From Bacteroides sp. (lineage in GTDB: Bacteria; Bacillota; Clostridia; Oscillospirales; Acutalibacteraceae): a stretch of 64,000 bases of DNA. The translations under genes and the position numbers were made by a program. Of this stretch, positions 24,484-34,621 are shown one piece after another (within the stretch, counting starts at the first letter, position 1; each line of letters starts with the position of its first letter). The stretch lies in the NCBI GenBank assembly GCA_023665085.1, contig JAMPEQ010000004.1, positions 1 to 64,000 on the forward strand, written 5' to 3'. Under the pieces are notes generated by a model that was not told the origin of the DNA, did no database searches, and saw nothing but the letters and a program-made list of their open reading frames with translations.

Positions 24484-26946
24484 TTATTCATCATTACCGT
24501 CGGATTCAGCATTATTGGCTGCAGTCGTATTTACCTCAGGTTTCTTTGCTGTTGGTGTATCTGTATCACTATTGCTTTTCTTAGTTTCAGAATCACCGTC
24601 TTTTTCAGTTTTTTCCTCTTTTTCCGTTGTGAAAACCTCATTACAGCGTCCGGGCAGATTATCAACATCATACCAGCCGTAAGTACCTGAGCCTTCTCTT
24701 AATTTACCGCAGCTTGAACAATATGCACGCTGAACGATTTTATCAGACTCGGCAAATTCAGTTTTATATTTAGCATTATTCTTATCAAGCTTTTCGTAGA
24801 CTTCATCCATAACAGTTTTCCAAATTGTTCCTGCAGGGTTACCGGATAAAGAATAATGTACCTCTTTCGGTTTATCATAACCATACCAGACAGCAGCAAC
24901 ATAATTTGGTGTTCCGCCTACAAACCAACGGTCTTTATCATCGTTAGTTGTACCTGTTTTACCAAAGCACTGAATGCCTGAAAGCTTGTAAGAAGTACCT
25001 GTACCCTGTGTCATAACAGTCTGTAAAAGCTTATTCATTACTCCTGCAGTGCCCTCGGATAAAGCCTCCTGTTTTGTTTTTTCAGGATCTTTTTCAATAA
25101 TAACATTACCTCTGCTGTCTTCTATTTTATAATAGCAGTAAGGTTCATAATAATAACCGCCATTGCCAAAAGAAGCATATGCTGCAGTAATATCAAGTAC
25201 AGTTGCACCATTAGTCAGAGAACCGATAGCAAGCGGACCAAAGTCAACATCTCGGATGCTGTCGAGTGTAGACAAATGGAAATTCTCACTCAAATAGTCA
25301 TATGACCAGTCAACTGAAATTTTCTGTAAAGTTCTTGCAGAAATAGTATTTAATGACTGTGCAAGACCATACTGCAGAGTGTAGTTATTTGAAGAATAAC
25401 CACCGCCCTGATTTACAGGCCACGGTTCGCCCTCAACAACCATACAAGGCTTATCCTGCAAAACTGTTGACCAATAAATATCCACATCGTCATCCTGTTT
25501 GCTCTTTTCAATTGCAGGTGAATATACTGCAAGCGGTTTGATAGTTGATCCGGGAGGACGTGTTGACATAGTTGCTCTGTTAAGCAGCATAGAACCCTTG
25601 TTCTTACCTGTACCACCTACAATGCCCATTACTCTGCCTGAGTAGTCCATAATGCACATTGCTCCCTGCACTGTTTCATCAGGCATTCTGCGATAATTCT
25701 CATAAACATCTTCAAGAGCATCCTGCACATCAAAATCAATTGCAGTATATATCTTCAATCCACCGCCGTAAACAAGGTCCCTTGCTTTTTTTGCAGTGTA
25801 ACCTAATTTCTGTAAATCCTTTTGAACAGTAGTTATAACATAATCAACATAGTAATTTGTAATGTCATCATTTTCTTTTTTAGTAGTTTTATTCTTAAGC
25901 TTAGAGCCTTTGTAATTTTTACTGTTAGTGAATACCATCTGGTAATCCATTGCTTCTTTATACTCTTCATCACTTAAAAATTTAAGGTCCTCACTGTGCA
26001 TTTCGCCAAGCACCCATTCCTGACGATCTCTGTTATTATCAGGATTAATAAGAGGATCATAGAATGTCGGTGCTTTTGTAATAGAAGTAAGACAGGCACA
26101 TTCCGCAGCATTAAGGTCAGAAACCTCTTTACCAAAATATCTCTCAGCAGCAGTCTTAACACCATAGCACCCATTGGACAAATAAATAGTATTAATATAA
26201 GCTTCCAATATCTGATCTTTTGTATAGTTTTTTTCAAGATTCAAAGCTCTCAAAATCTCATTGAACTTTCTTACATAGGTAACCTTGTTATCGTCAGTAA
26301 GATTTTTAATTAGCTGCTGTGTAATAGTAGAGCCGCCCTGTCCTTCGTTAGAAGGCTTAATCATAACGCCTACTGTACGTATCCAGTCAACACCGTGATG
26401 CTTTTGAAATCGCTTATCTTCAGTAGCAATAATTGCCTCGGGGAGATACTCGCTTACTTCGTCAAGATTTACCCAGATACGATTTTCTTCACCATGAAGA
26501 CGTGTAATTTCCACAACATCGTCACCATCGTTACCATATAAGAATGAAGTCTGATTTTGCGAGAGAGCCTGCTCTGTTAAGTCGAAAACAGGATCGCCAT
26601 AAACAATACTGTAACCATATATTGCAATTACAGACACACAAACTACACCGCATACACCGCAAATCATGATAAATGCCAGCAGTGCTTTTCCGATATTACT
26701 CAGTACCTTTTGTGAAACAGACTTCTCTTGGACTGCTTTTCTTTTCTTTGCTTTTTTAGCGGCAAGCTCTTTTTCGATTTCTCTGCCGCGTTTTACTCTT
26801 CTCGCATTTTTTTCAGCTGAAGAAACATTATAAGATGTTGGCAGTTTTTCAGATTTTGCCTCACGGGCAGATTTATCCTCATCATAAGCCTTAGCAGAAT
26901 TATTCATGAAAGATTCCAATAAATCATCATAATCATTTGAAGCCAT
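24484..26946 (-). CDS. Class A penicillin-binding protein (PBP1A-type)
   Basis: Bifunctional peptidoglycan synthase of 820 aa. The lysine-rich cytoplasmic N terminus (1-85) is followed by a single membrane anchor (about 88-115). The glycosyltransferase domain contains IIATEDKRFQKHHGVDW and GGSTITQQLIKNL (about 165-220). The transpeptidase domain contains SxxK in RPPGSTIKPLAVY, SLN, and KTGTT in CFGKTGTTNDDKDRWF. The C-terminal tail is a low-complexity Asp/Lys/Thr-rich stretch beginning after a CSSCGKLREG element. GGAGG precedes the ATG. It stands alone between two terminated units. Confidence 0.95.
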   Translation of the reverse strand: MASNDYDDLLESFMNNSAKAYDEDKSAREAKSEKLPTSYNVSSAEKNARRVKRGREIEKELAAKKAKKRKAVQEKSVSQKVLSNIGKALLAFIMICGVCGVVCVSVIAIYGYSIVYGDPVFDLTEQALSQNQTSFLYGNDGDDVVEITRLHGEENRIWVNLDEVSEYLPEAIIATEDKRFQKHHGVDWIRTVGVMIKPSNEGQGGSTITQQLIKNLTDDNKVTYVRKFNEILRALNLEKNYTKDQILEAYINTIYLSNGCYGVKTAAERYFGKEVSDLNAAECACLTSITKAPTFYDPLINPDNNRDRQEWVLGEMHSEDLKFLSDEEYKEAMDYQMVFTNSKNYKGSKLKNKTTKKENDDITNYYVDYVITTVQKDLQKLGYTAKKARDLVYGGGLKIYTAIDFDVQDALEDVYENYRRMPDETVQGAMCIMDYSGRVMGIVGGTGKNKGSMLLNRATMSTRPPGSTIKPLAVYSPAIEKSKQDDDVDIYWSTVLQDKPCMVVEGEPWPVNQGGGYSSNNYTLQYGLAQSLNTISARTLQKISVDWSYDYLSENFHLSTLDSIRDVDFGPLAIGSLTNGATVLDITAAYASFGNGGYYYEPYCYYKIEDSRGNVIIEKDPEKTKQEALSEGTAGVMNKLLQTVMTQGTGTSYKLSGIQCFGKTGTTNDDKDRWFVGGTPNYVAAVWYGYDKPKEVHYSLSGNPAGTIWKTVMDEVYEKLDKNNAKYKTEFAESDKIVQRAYCSSCGKLREGSGTYGWYDVDNLPGRCNEVFTTEKEEKTEKDGDSETKKSNSDTDTPTAKKPEVNTTAANNAESDGNDE

Positions 26947-27021
26947 ATCACACCTCCATAATTTTTTCTTTATATATTATATTACAAAACAGTTAGGAAA
27001 TAAAGTATTATTTTGTAAACA

Positions 27022-27894
27022 TTACTGCTGATATTTTTTTGCACGTTTTTTATTCATTTCAATAACTCTTGACGAAACAATAATATCATCATAAGTTTTT
27101 TTTGCTCTAATGTTTACCCAATAGCTCCTTTTACATTCAGGACATTTTCCGATATTTGTAAACGCATTATTATAAAACTGATAAGGCTTTATAATTTCAA
27201 GATTCTTTTTGCAGTGCTGACAAATTAATTTTATATCAGCTAAATCAAAAGTACTATATCTTGCTTTATTAATGAAGAACGGTTTAAAAACAATGCGTTC
27301 AAAAAATTTTATATCGCATTCATGAATATAATCATTAATCAGCTTATCATCAAATACTTTCTTTAGACAAAGTGCAGTTAAATAGCAGTCTTCCAACGCT
27401 CTGTGCAAATTCTCAGTATCAACTTCAATATCAAATTCAGCTGCACAGTTAGACAGGCTTATCTGCATGCCTGCACTGCTTCCCTCGATAAAATTCATGC
27501 AATACTGCTGAGCATCTGCATATTTCTTTATAAAATCAATATTAGCAGTATTTTTAAAAATAAGATAATTTTCAACAAGAGTATGAAGATCACTTCTTGA
27601 CCAGCTCAAAAAGAGCAAATCACCACCGCCGCACCAGCGTGAAAATTCTTCAAAAGCGGCATCAAATGAAATACCGTTTTTTTTAATTTCGTCCATGGTT
27701 ATATGTGTAAGATTCTTAAATCTGTTGGTAAGGCTTTTGGCAAGAGCAGGTTTTATCAGCTGCTTAAAACTATCTATAATATCTAATTTTTCATTTAGTT
27801 TAACAGCGCCTATTTCTACAATTTCATTTGTTCCTTTTTTCAATTTGTAATTATAGGCATTATTCCATTCTAAATCAAAAATAATGTAATTCAT
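27022..27894 (-). CDS. DEDDh-type exonuclease with C-terminal zinc ribbon
   Basis: A 290-aa protein with an N-terminal DnaQ-like 3'-5' exonuclease domain. ExoI is IIFDLEWN, ExoII is FLSWSRSDLHTL and ExoIII is NLHRALEDCYLTALC, so the DEDDh residues look present. The C-terminal part carries CQHCKKN and CPECKRSYW, a CxxC-CxxC zinc ribbon that is not usual in DNA polymerase proofreading domains and may bind RNA or DNA. The start at 27894 has GGAG just upstream. It ends before the penicillin-binding protein gene and lies beyond the secG terminator. Confidence 0.82.
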   Translation of the reverse strand: MNYIIFDLEWNNAYNYKLKKGTNEIVEIGAVKLNEKLDIIDSFKQLIKPALAKSLTNRFKNLTHITMDEIKKNGISFDAAFEEFSRWCGGGDLLFLSWSRSDLHTLVENYLIFKNTANIDFIKKYADAQQYCMNFIEGSSAGMQISLSNCAAEFDIEVDTENLHRALEDCYLTALCLKKVFDDKLINDYIHECDIKFFERIVFKPFFINKARYSTFDLADIKLICQHCKKNLEIIKPYQFYNNAFTNIGKCPECKRSYWVNIRAKKTYDDIIVSSRVIEMNKKRAKKYQQ

Positions 27895-27910
27895 AATTCT
27901 CCACTTACTA

Positions 27911-27944
27911 AAAAAATAACCTTGCAAAACTGCAAGGTTATTTT
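27911..27944 (-). terminator. Terminator after secG
   Basis: AAAATAACCTTGCA and TGCAAGGTTATTTT form a long stem with a T run on the minus strand. The 3' T-rich end lies just upstream of the exonuclease start. Confidence 0.88.
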
Positions 27945-27956
27945 GAAATCATCTTA

Positions 27957-28205
27957 TCAAACGAAAAGAAATACCAGAAATGCAGCAAGAACTACTACAA
28001 AGAATATAATAATAAGCCACTTAGTGAGTTTTTCCAGTTTTTCTTCTATTGATCTGCCCTTTGCCTTACCAAGAAAAGCCTCTGCACCGCCTGCGATTGC
28101 ACCTGAAAGGTTCTGTGAACGGCCCTCCTGCATAAGAACAACTACTGTTATAATGATTGAAGCAACAATTAAAATTGCACCAAATACATAATGATACCAA
28201 AGCAT
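27957..28205 (-). CDS. secG: Preprotein translocase subunit SecG
   Basis: Small membrane protein of 82 aa with two hydrophobic helices (about 5-25 and 60-82) joined by a loop with the SecG-typical VVLMQEGRSQNLSGAIAGGAEAFLGKAKGRS motif. It stimulates SecYEG-mediated export. It has its own promoter and terminator. In many Firmicutes secG precedes rnr and smpB, which are not here. Confidence 0.95.
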   Translation of the reverse strand: MLWYHYVFGAILIVASIIITVVVLMQEGRSQNLSGAIAGGAEAFLGKAKGRSIEEKLEKLTKWLIIIFFVVVLAAFLVFLFV

Positions 28206-28238
28206 TAGATTATCCTCCGTTATATAAATTACTTATGG

Positions 28239-28267
28239 ATTATATCACAGATAAATGCATAATGCAA
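28239..28267 (-). promoter_or_regulatory. Promoter of secG
   Basis: Minus-strand TTGCAT (28262-28267), 17 bases, TATAAT (28239-28244), about 34 bases before secG. Confidence 0.8.
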
Positions 28268-28277
28268 GTCCTTTTTA

Positions 28278-30518
28278 TTAAAAAGTAATTTGTTCTGCAA
28301 TATCTGCTTCACTGAGCATTGCTCCTGTCGCCGGCAGATTCTTTGCTCTAAAGCGCCATGCCTTTTCAAATTCACCCTCTTTATAAAGATGAAGTGATAT
28401 AACCTTGTGTGTTTTCTTGAGTTTCATTACTGCTACACCCTGTGTGTCCTTCGTTGTTTTAGGCAGAATTGATGCAGTATTTACAAGAAGCATTCTTCCG
28501 CTTGATGAGCATATTACTATTTCAGTATCTTCCTTAATATAAATTGCCTGTGCCAAAGGTGATTTATCAGAATAAGCATTAATCAGCTTTTTACGGTTTG
28601 TTTTTGTCTGATAAGCAGAAACATCAACCTTTGCCAGCTTTCCGTTTTCAAACACAAAAATCATATAACCGCTGTATTCACTGACAAGAGCCATATAAAC
28701 AACCTGTTCACCGTCTGCCATCTCAAGTTTACCGGGTACATATTCGCCGAGAACAGAAGCTTTTGTATCAATAAAATCGTCTGCTTTTGACTTATATACC
28801 TGATGCTGATTCGTAAAGAAGAGAAGCTCGTCCTTATTTGAGCATTCAATTTCTGAAATAATTTTATCCCCTTCTTTTACTTTTTGCTCACCGCTCATGC
28901 GCAGATTAGCTGTTTTAATCTTTTTTAGATATCCTTGTTCAGTAAGGAACAAAGTAACAGGATAATCCTGAATTTCATTCTCAACTGTTACAACAGCCTC
29001 TTCATAATCATAAAGCACAACACTCTTTCTGCCGGTATCGTATTTTGCAGAAATTTCCTGAAGTTCCTTGATGATTATTTTTTTCATCTTATTTTTACTT
29101 GAAAGTATATCTTCAAGCTCTTCAATATCATTTTCAAGCTGCTCTATATCCTTAATTCTCTTAAGTATATATTCTCTGTTAAGATGACGAAGCTTTATCT
29201 CAGCAACATATTCGGCCTGAGTTTCATCAATACCAAAGCCTATCATAAGATTAGGAACTACTTCCGTTTCACTCTCAGTTTCTCTTACGATTTTAATAGC
29301 CTTATCAATATCAAGCAGAATTTTTGAAAGACCTTTTAAAAGATGAAGCTGTCTGCGTTTTTTATCTAAATTAAAGGTAATTCTTCTTCTGATACATTCA
29401 AGACGAAAATCAACCCATTCATTTAAAATGCTTCTTACACCGAGAACCACAGGTCGTCCTTTAATAAGAACATTAAAGTTACAGCTGAATGTATCCTGCA
29501 GAGGTGTCATTTTATACAGCTTATTCATAAAAGCGTCAGCATCAACACCGCGTTTTAAATCAATTGTAATTCTTAAACCTGAAAGATCAGTTTCATCACG
29601 AACATCACTGATTTCTTTAATCTTGTTAGACTTAACCAACTCAACAATTTTATCAATAATTGCTTCTGAAGTTGTTGTCGGCGGAATTTGTATTATATCA
29701 ATACAATTGTATTTTTTATCATAAGAATATTTGGCTCTTACCTTAACAGAGCCTCTGCCGGTTTCGTATATCTTGTCAAGCTCCTGCTTATCATAAAGAA
29801 TAAAACCGCCGCCTACGAAATCAGGTGCAATAAGAGTATCACTGATAACATGCTCAGAATTTTTCATTAAAGCTATAGTTGTTTCACAAATCTCGCTGAG
29901 ATTAAAAGAAGCAATTGACGATGCCATTCCTACCGCAATACCTGTAGTTACATTACACAGAATTGACGGAAATGTTACGGGAAGAAGTGTAGGCTCAGTC
30001 ATTGTGTTATCATAATTTGGTACAAAATCAACTGTATCTAATTTTATATCATCAAAAAGTTCGTGGCAAATAGGTGCAAGCTTAGCCTCTGTATAACGTG
30101 ATGCAGCATATGCCATGTTTTTACTGTACGCTTTACCAAAGTTTCCCTTTGATTCTACAAACGGATAAAGCAAAGTCTCGTTACCGCGTGAAAGTCTTAC
30201 CATCGTTTCATAAATGGCAGCATCACCATGAGGATTAAGCTGCATCGTTCTGCCGACAATATTGGCACTTTTAATTGTTCCGCCCTGCAAAAGTCCCATA
30301 TTATACATTGTATAAAGAAGCTTTCTGTGCGATGGCTTAAGACCATCAATCTCAGGAATAGCACGTGAAAGAATAACACTCATTGCATAAGGCATATAGT
30401 TACCTTTAAGAGTATTGGTTATGGCTTCATTCTGCACTGTTCCCGCGCCTTTAATATGAACATTTTCGGCAAGAGGATTATTATTCTTTTTTTCTAAATC
30501 TTTTTTTCTTTTTGTCAA
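28278..30518 (-). CDS. Type IIA topoisomerase subunit A (ParC/GyrA-like)
   Basis: DNA-breaking subunit of a type II topoisomerase, 746 aa. The catalytic tyrosine sits in YAASRYTEAKLAPI (about residue 133), preceded by the winged-helix DGLKPSHRKLLYTMYNMGL. The C-terminal region (about 490-746) has beta-blade-like repeats such as SEYSGYMIFVFENGKLAKV and SSSGRMLLVNTAS, but I see no GyrA-box QRRGG motif, which favours topoisomerase IV-like activity over gyrase. The start is a TTG at 30518 behind an unusual run of seven G. It follows its B subunit by 13 bases. Confidence 0.88.
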   Translation of the reverse strand: MTKRKKDLEKKNNNPLAENVHIKGAGTVQNEAITNTLKGNYMPYAMSVILSRAIPEIDGLKPSHRKLLYTMYNMGLLQGGTIKSANIVGRTMQLNPHGDAAIYETMVRLSRGNETLLYPFVESKGNFGKAYSKNMAYAASRYTEAKLAPICHELFDDIKLDTVDFVPNYDNTMTEPTLLPVTFPSILCNVTTGIAVGMASSIASFNLSEICETTIALMKNSEHVISDTLIAPDFVGGGFILYDKQELDKIYETGRGSVKVRAKYSYDKKYNCIDIIQIPPTTTSEAIIDKIVELVKSNKIKEISDVRDETDLSGLRITIDLKRGVDADAFMNKLYKMTPLQDTFSCNFNVLIKGRPVVLGVRSILNEWVDFRLECIRRRITFNLDKKRRQLHLLKGLSKILLDIDKAIKIVRETESETEVVPNLMIGFGIDETQAEYVAEIKLRHLNREYILKRIKDIEQLENDIEELEDILSSKNKMKKIIIKELQEISAKYDTGRKSVVLYDYEEAVVTVENEIQDYPVTLFLTEQGYLKKIKTANLRMSGEQKVKEGDKIISEIECSNKDELLFFTNQHQVYKSKADDFIDTKASVLGEYVPGKLEMADGEQVVYMALVSEYSGYMIFVFENGKLAKVDVSAYQTKTNRKKLINAYSDKSPLAQAIYIKEDTEIVICSSSGRMLLVNTASILPKTTKDTQGVAVMKLKKTHKVISLHLYKEGEFEKAWRFRAKNLPATGAMLSEADIAEQITF

Positions 30519-30531
30519 AGCAATCCCCCCC

Positions 30532-32511
30532 TTAGCTTACATCGGCAGCATCTAAATATAGATGACCATAATCTGCAATATATTCTTTTCTGCCGTCAAG
30601 ATTATCGCCTAATAACAAGTCAAAAATTTCTGAAGTCTCTTTTGCGTCATCAGGAGTAACCTGAATAAGACGCCTTGTAGCAGGATTCATTGTAGTAAGC
30701 GCCATCATTTCAGCCTCATTTTCACCAAGACCTTTTGATCGCTGAACAGTAAATTTTTTACTGCCGATTTCTGCTTTAATTTCATCCATTTCTATTTCAT
30801 TATAGGCGAAATAAGTCTGATCACCGCAGGTAACCTCATACAGCGGAGACTCAGCAATATAAACCTTGCCTGCTTCAATAAGCTTAGGCATCAGCCTGTA
30901 AATCATAGTAAGAATCAGCGTTCTGATCTGAAAGCCGTCAACATCGGCATCGGTACAAATAAGTACCTTTGACCAGCGAAGGTTATCCATATCAAACATA
31001 GATAAATCTTTTGCAGCCTTGCTTTTCACCTCAACACCGCATCCAAGCACTTTAATCAAATCAGTGATAATTTCGCTTTTAAAAATTTTATCATAATCAG
31101 CCTTAAGACAATTGAGAATTTTACCTCTGACAGGAATGATCGCCTGAAATGCTGCATCTCTTGCCTGCTTACAAGCACCAAGAGCAGAGTCACCCTCTAC
31201 TATAAACACTTCTCGTTCATTAACATCCTTTGAACGACAGTCAACAAATTTCTGTATACGGTTTGTCATATCCATTTTTGACTGCAAAGATGTTTTCAAA
31301 GTTTTTCTGGTATTTTCCGCCTTAACTCTTGCACGCATATTGATAAGAACCTGATTAGCAATTTTATCAGCATCCATTTTATTTTCAATAAAATATACCT
31401 CAAGCTGTTTGCGGAAGAAGTCTGTCATAGCTTCCTGAATAAACTTATTTGTAATTGCCTTTTTTGTTTGGTTTTCGTATGAGGTCTGAGTTGAAAACGA
31501 CGATACAACAAAAATTATGCAGTCTTCAATATCCTGAATGTTAATCATTCCGTCAGATTTTGAATACTTTCCGTTAGCTTTTAAATATGCATTAACCTGG
31601 CTTACAAAAGCACTTTTGAAAGCTTTTTCAGGTGCTCCGCCATGCTCAAGAAAGCTTGAATTATGATAATATTCTTTAGTCTGTGTTTTGAGAGAAAAAC
31701 ACAGAGCAGATTTGATTTTAAGCTTGTATTCAGGCAAATCATCTCTGTCCTTGCCTTTACGCTCACATTCCCAGTATTGAGCAGTGGTAAAAGCTTTATC
31801 TGCTGACAGCTCTTTTACATAATCCATAATACCTTCGCTGTAACAAAATTCAGTCGTTTCAAACTTTGATGCGTTTTGCTGATCTTTAAGAATAAATTTA
31901 ACTCCGTCATTAACAATGGCCTGTCTTCTGATTGTTTCTTTATAGTATTCGAGAGGAATATTTATATCGGTAAAAACATCAAGATCAGGCTTCCATCTAA
32001 TGCGCGTTCCTGTATCTTTTTTATCGTATTTTTCTTTTTTCAGACCGCCGATATTTTCACCCTTTTCAAAATGAAGAGTATATTTATATCCGCCTGTATG
32101 AATTTCAGCATCCATATATTCCGATGCGTACTGAGTCGCGCAAAGACCTAAGCCATTCAAACCAAGAGAATATTCATAGTTATCTCCGCCGTTATCATAC
32201 TTTCCGCCGGCATACATTTCGCAGAAAAGAAGCTCCCAGTTATAGCATTCTTCATTCTTATTATAATCAACAGGAATGCCTCGGCCAAAATCCTGTACTT
32301 CTATTGAGCCGTCAAGAAATCTGGTAATAACAATTTTATTACCAAAACCCTCCCTGGCCTCATCAATAGAGTTTGACATTATTTCAAAAACAGCATGCTG
32401 ACAGCCCTCTAAGCCGTCTGATCCGAAAATAACTGCAGGTCTTAATCTTACACGATCAGCACCTTTTAATGACTTAATACTTTCATTGCCGTATTCTTTT
32501 TTCTTTGCCAT
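30532..32511 (-). CDS. Divergent type IIA topoisomerase subunit B (ParE/GyrB-like)
   Basis: ATPase subunit of 659 aa. The GHKL domain has EIMSNSIDEAREG (Bergerat box) and DFGRGIPV. The usual PRKRPGMYIG motif reads VRLRPAVIFGSDG, and the usual SGGLHGVG lid reads SLGLNGLGLCA, so it is clearly divergent. The Toprim domain has FIVEGDSALGACKQARD (about 430) and TDADVDGFQIRTLIL. It is paired with the A subunit. A canonical gyrBA probably exists elsewhere and this is then a topoisomerase IV-like second enzyme. Own promoter with perfect -35. Confidence 0.88.
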   Translation of the reverse strand: MAKKKEYGNESIKSLKGADRVRLRPAVIFGSDGLEGCQHAVFEIMSNSIDEAREGFGNKIVITRFLDGSIEVQDFGRGIPVDYNKNEECYNWELLFCEMYAGGKYDNGGDNYEYSLGLNGLGLCATQYASEYMDAEIHTGGYKYTLHFEKGENIGGLKKEKYDKKDTGTRIRWKPDLDVFTDINIPLEYYKETIRRQAIVNDGVKFILKDQQNASKFETTEFCYSEGIMDYVKELSADKAFTTAQYWECERKGKDRDDLPEYKLKIKSALCFSLKTQTKEYYHNSSFLEHGGAPEKAFKSAFVSQVNAYLKANGKYSKSDGMINIQDIEDCIIFVVSSFSTQTSYENQTKKAITNKFIQEAMTDFFRKQLEVYFIENKMDADKIANQVLINMRARVKAENTRKTLKTSLQSKMDMTNRIQKFVDCRSKDVNEREVFIVEGDSALGACKQARDAAFQAIIPVRGKILNCLKADYDKIFKSEIITDLIKVLGCGVEVKSKAAKDLSMFDMDNLRWSKVLICTDADVDGFQIRTLILTMIYRLMPKLIEAGKVYIAESPLYEVTCGDQTYFAYNEIEMDEIKAEIGSKKFTVQRSKGLGENEAEMMALTTMNPATRRLIQVTPDDAKETSEIFDLLLGDNLDGRKEYIADYGHLYLDAADVS

Positions 32512-32547
32512 TTATTTCCCTCCAGACAGAAGTTCACATTCCAAATC

Positions 32548-32576
32548 ATAATACAATATCTTGTGCAAAATGTCAA
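32548..32576 (-). promoter_or_regulatory. Promoter of topoisomerase B-A operon
   Basis: Minus-strand TTGACA (32571-32576), 17 bases, TATTAT (32548-32553), about 37 bases upstream of the subunit B gene. Confidence 0.82.
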
Positions 32577-32589
32577 GCAAGCAACAATT

Positions 32590-32617
32590 AAAGCGGTAGT
32601 TATTGTACTACCGCTTT
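32590..32617 (-). terminator. Terminator after ftsH
   Basis: AAAGCGGTAGT and ACTACCGCTTT form a perfect 11-bp stem with a six-base loop just past the ftsH stop. The T run on the minus strand is short (TTTAATT). Confidence 0.7.
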
Positions 32618-32620
32618 ACA

Positions 32621-34621
32621 CTAATTTTCTTCGACATTTGCATCAGATGAAGATTTTTCAGAGCTGTTGTTATCAGACTCTGTATCACCATTAGATGATG
32701 AATCATCTGTTACAGATTCGCTGTAATTTTCAGTACCAGAAACATTTGGAACTTCTTTTTCTGTAATAAATCCGTTTTCCATAAGTTCGACAAACTCATT
32801 CTTGTCAATCTTTTCTCTTTTCATAAGATTGTTTGCAACAAGCTCAAGCTTATCAAAATGTTCATTAAGAATTTTCTTTGTTCTTTCATAAGCTTCTTTG
32901 ATAATTCTGGAAATTTCTTCATCAATTCGTGCAGATGTTTCTTCAGAATAATTCTTTACATGACCGTAATCACGGCCGATAAATACTTCCTGATTTTCTC
33001 CTGCAAAATTAATAGGACCGATATCATCACTCATGCCGTAACGAGTAACCATATCTCTGGCAATCTGTGTTGCTCTTTCAATATCGTTAGAAGCACCTGT
33101 TGAAATATCATCAAGAGAAATTGCCTCTGCAACTCGTCCGCCAAGCATCGAAACAAGAGAATCAAGCATTTCTTTCTTAGAACTGTAGTTCTCCTCCTGA
33201 GGCTGATACATTGTGTATCCGCCTGCCCCCATGCCACGAGGAATAATAGAAATTTCCTGAACAGGATCGTGCTTGTCGAGATAATATGAAACTACTGCAT
33301 GACCTGCTTCGTGAAAAGCAGTAAGCTTTAATGCTCTTTCGCTGTATTTATGAGATTTCTTTTCAGTGCCCATAATTACCTTTGTCATAGCCTCCTGAAT
33401 TTCAGCACGAGTAATTGCCAAATAATTTCTGCGTGCTGCCAGCAAAGCCGCCTCGTTTAAGAGGTTTTCTAAATCTGCACCAACAAAACCGATAGTATTC
33501 TTTGCTACTTCTTCCAAATCGACATCCGGAGCAAGAGGCTTATTTTTTGAGTGAACCTTTAAAATCTCTTCTCTGCCCTTTGTATCAGGTCTGCCGACAG
33601 TAACCTGTCTGTCAAATCTTCCTGGTCTTAAAAGTGCATGGTCGAGAACATCAGGTCTGTTTGTTGCCGCAATAATTATAACACCCTCGTTAGCACCAAA
33701 GCCATCCATTTCAACCAGCAGCTGATTAAGAGTCTGTTCTCTTTCATCATGTCCACCGCCCATGCCTGTACCTCTCTGCCGGCCAACAGCATCGATTTCA
33801 TCAATAAATACTATTGCAGGTGACTTTTTCTTTGCCTGGTCAAACAAATCTCTTACACGTGATGCACCAACACCAACATACATTTCAACAAAATCTGAAC
33901 CAGATATTGAAAGGAACGGTGCACCTGCCTCACCTGCAACAGCTCTTGCAAGAAGAGTTTTACCAGTACCGGGAGGTCCGACAAGAAGCACACCCTTAGG
34001 TATTCTTGCACCAAGCTTTGTGAATTTATCAGGATCTTTAAGAAATTCAACTAATTCCTCAAGCTCTGCTTTTTCTTCATCGCAGCCTGCAACATCCTTA
34101 AAAGTTGTTGTACGCTTTTCATCATTGACAAGACTTTTAGTCCTGATTTTACCAAAACCTAAAGTCCTGTTAGTTTCGCTGCTCATCGTTTCACTCATTT
34201 TTCTAAATCCGACAACAGCAAGAACTATAAGTACAACAAGCATCAATGCACTTGGAAGCATACTTAAAATCCATGCGTTTGATGTGCCGGCCTTATAGTC
34301 GTAGACAATCGGCTTTTTAGGATTTTCAGTATTATATGCTTCCACATCGTCTCTGATATCATCAAGAAAATAAGAAACACTGGGAACAGAGTACTTTTGC
34401 TCGGTCTTGGGGTTTTTGAAGGTTTTATAAACCAAATTACCGCTTGACAAATCAAGAGTAAATTCCGATATTTCGTTATTCTTGAACATGCTTACAACCT
34501 GAGAATATTTCATGTCAACTTTATTCTGACTGTTGGCATAAAACGCAACCGAAGCTATAAGCATAACAGGAATCAATAAATATATCAGCATTGATTTCCA
34601 GTTTTTTGCCATATTATTCAT
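32621..34621 (-). CDS. ftsH: ATP-dependent zinc metalloprotease FtsH
   Basis: Membrane-anchored AAA+ protease of 666 aa that degrades membrane and regulatory proteins. Two N-terminal membrane helices (about 9-27 and 112-132) flank a short extracytoplasmic domain. Walker A is [18 protein letters not shown] (about 210), Walker [15 protein letters not shown], second region of homology [19 protein letters not shown], and the zinc site HEAGHAV (about 440). The tail from about 625 is Ser/Asp/Asn/Glu-rich low complexity. GGAGG lies eight bases before the ATG, at the very end of tilS. In many Firmicutes hpt separates tilS and ftsH; it is missing here. Confidence 0.97.
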   Translation of the reverse strand: MNNMAKNWKSMLIYLLIPVMLIASVAFYANSQNKVDMKYSQVVSMFKNNEISEFTLDLSSGNLVYKTFKNPKTEQKYSVPSVSYFLDDIRDDVEAYNTENPKKPIVYDYKAGTSNAWILSMLPSALMLVVLIVLAVVGFRKMSETMSSETNRTLGFGKIRTKSLVNDEKRTTTFKDVAGCDEEKAELEELVEFLKDPDKFTKLGARIPKGVLLVGPPGTGKTLLARAVAGEAGAPFLSISGSDFVEMYVGVGASRVRDLFDQAKKKSPAIVFIDEIDAVGRQRGTGMGGGHDEREQTLNQLLVEMDGFGANEGVIIIAATNRPDVLDHALLRPGRFDRQVTVGRPDTKGREEILKVHSKNKPLAPDVDLEEVAKNTIGFVGADLENLLNEAALLAARRNYLAITRAEIQEAMTKVIMGTEKKSHKYSERALKLTAFHEAGHAVVSYYLDKHDPVQEISIIPRGMGAGGYTMYQPQEENYSSKKEMLDSLVSMLGGRVAEAISLDDISTGASNDIERATQIARDMVTRYGMSDDIGPINFAGENQEVFIGRDYGHVKNYSEETSARIDEEISRIIKEAYERTKKILNEHFDKLELVANNLMKREKIDKNEFVELMENGFITEKEVPNVSGTENYSESVTDDSSSNGDTESDNNSSEKSSSDANVEEN

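Noticed and set aside
33762-34298. 178-codon plus-strand open frame opposite ftsH
   Set aside because: Entirely antisense to conserved FtsH AAA domain; Ser/Pro/Leu-rich composition of a shadow frame.
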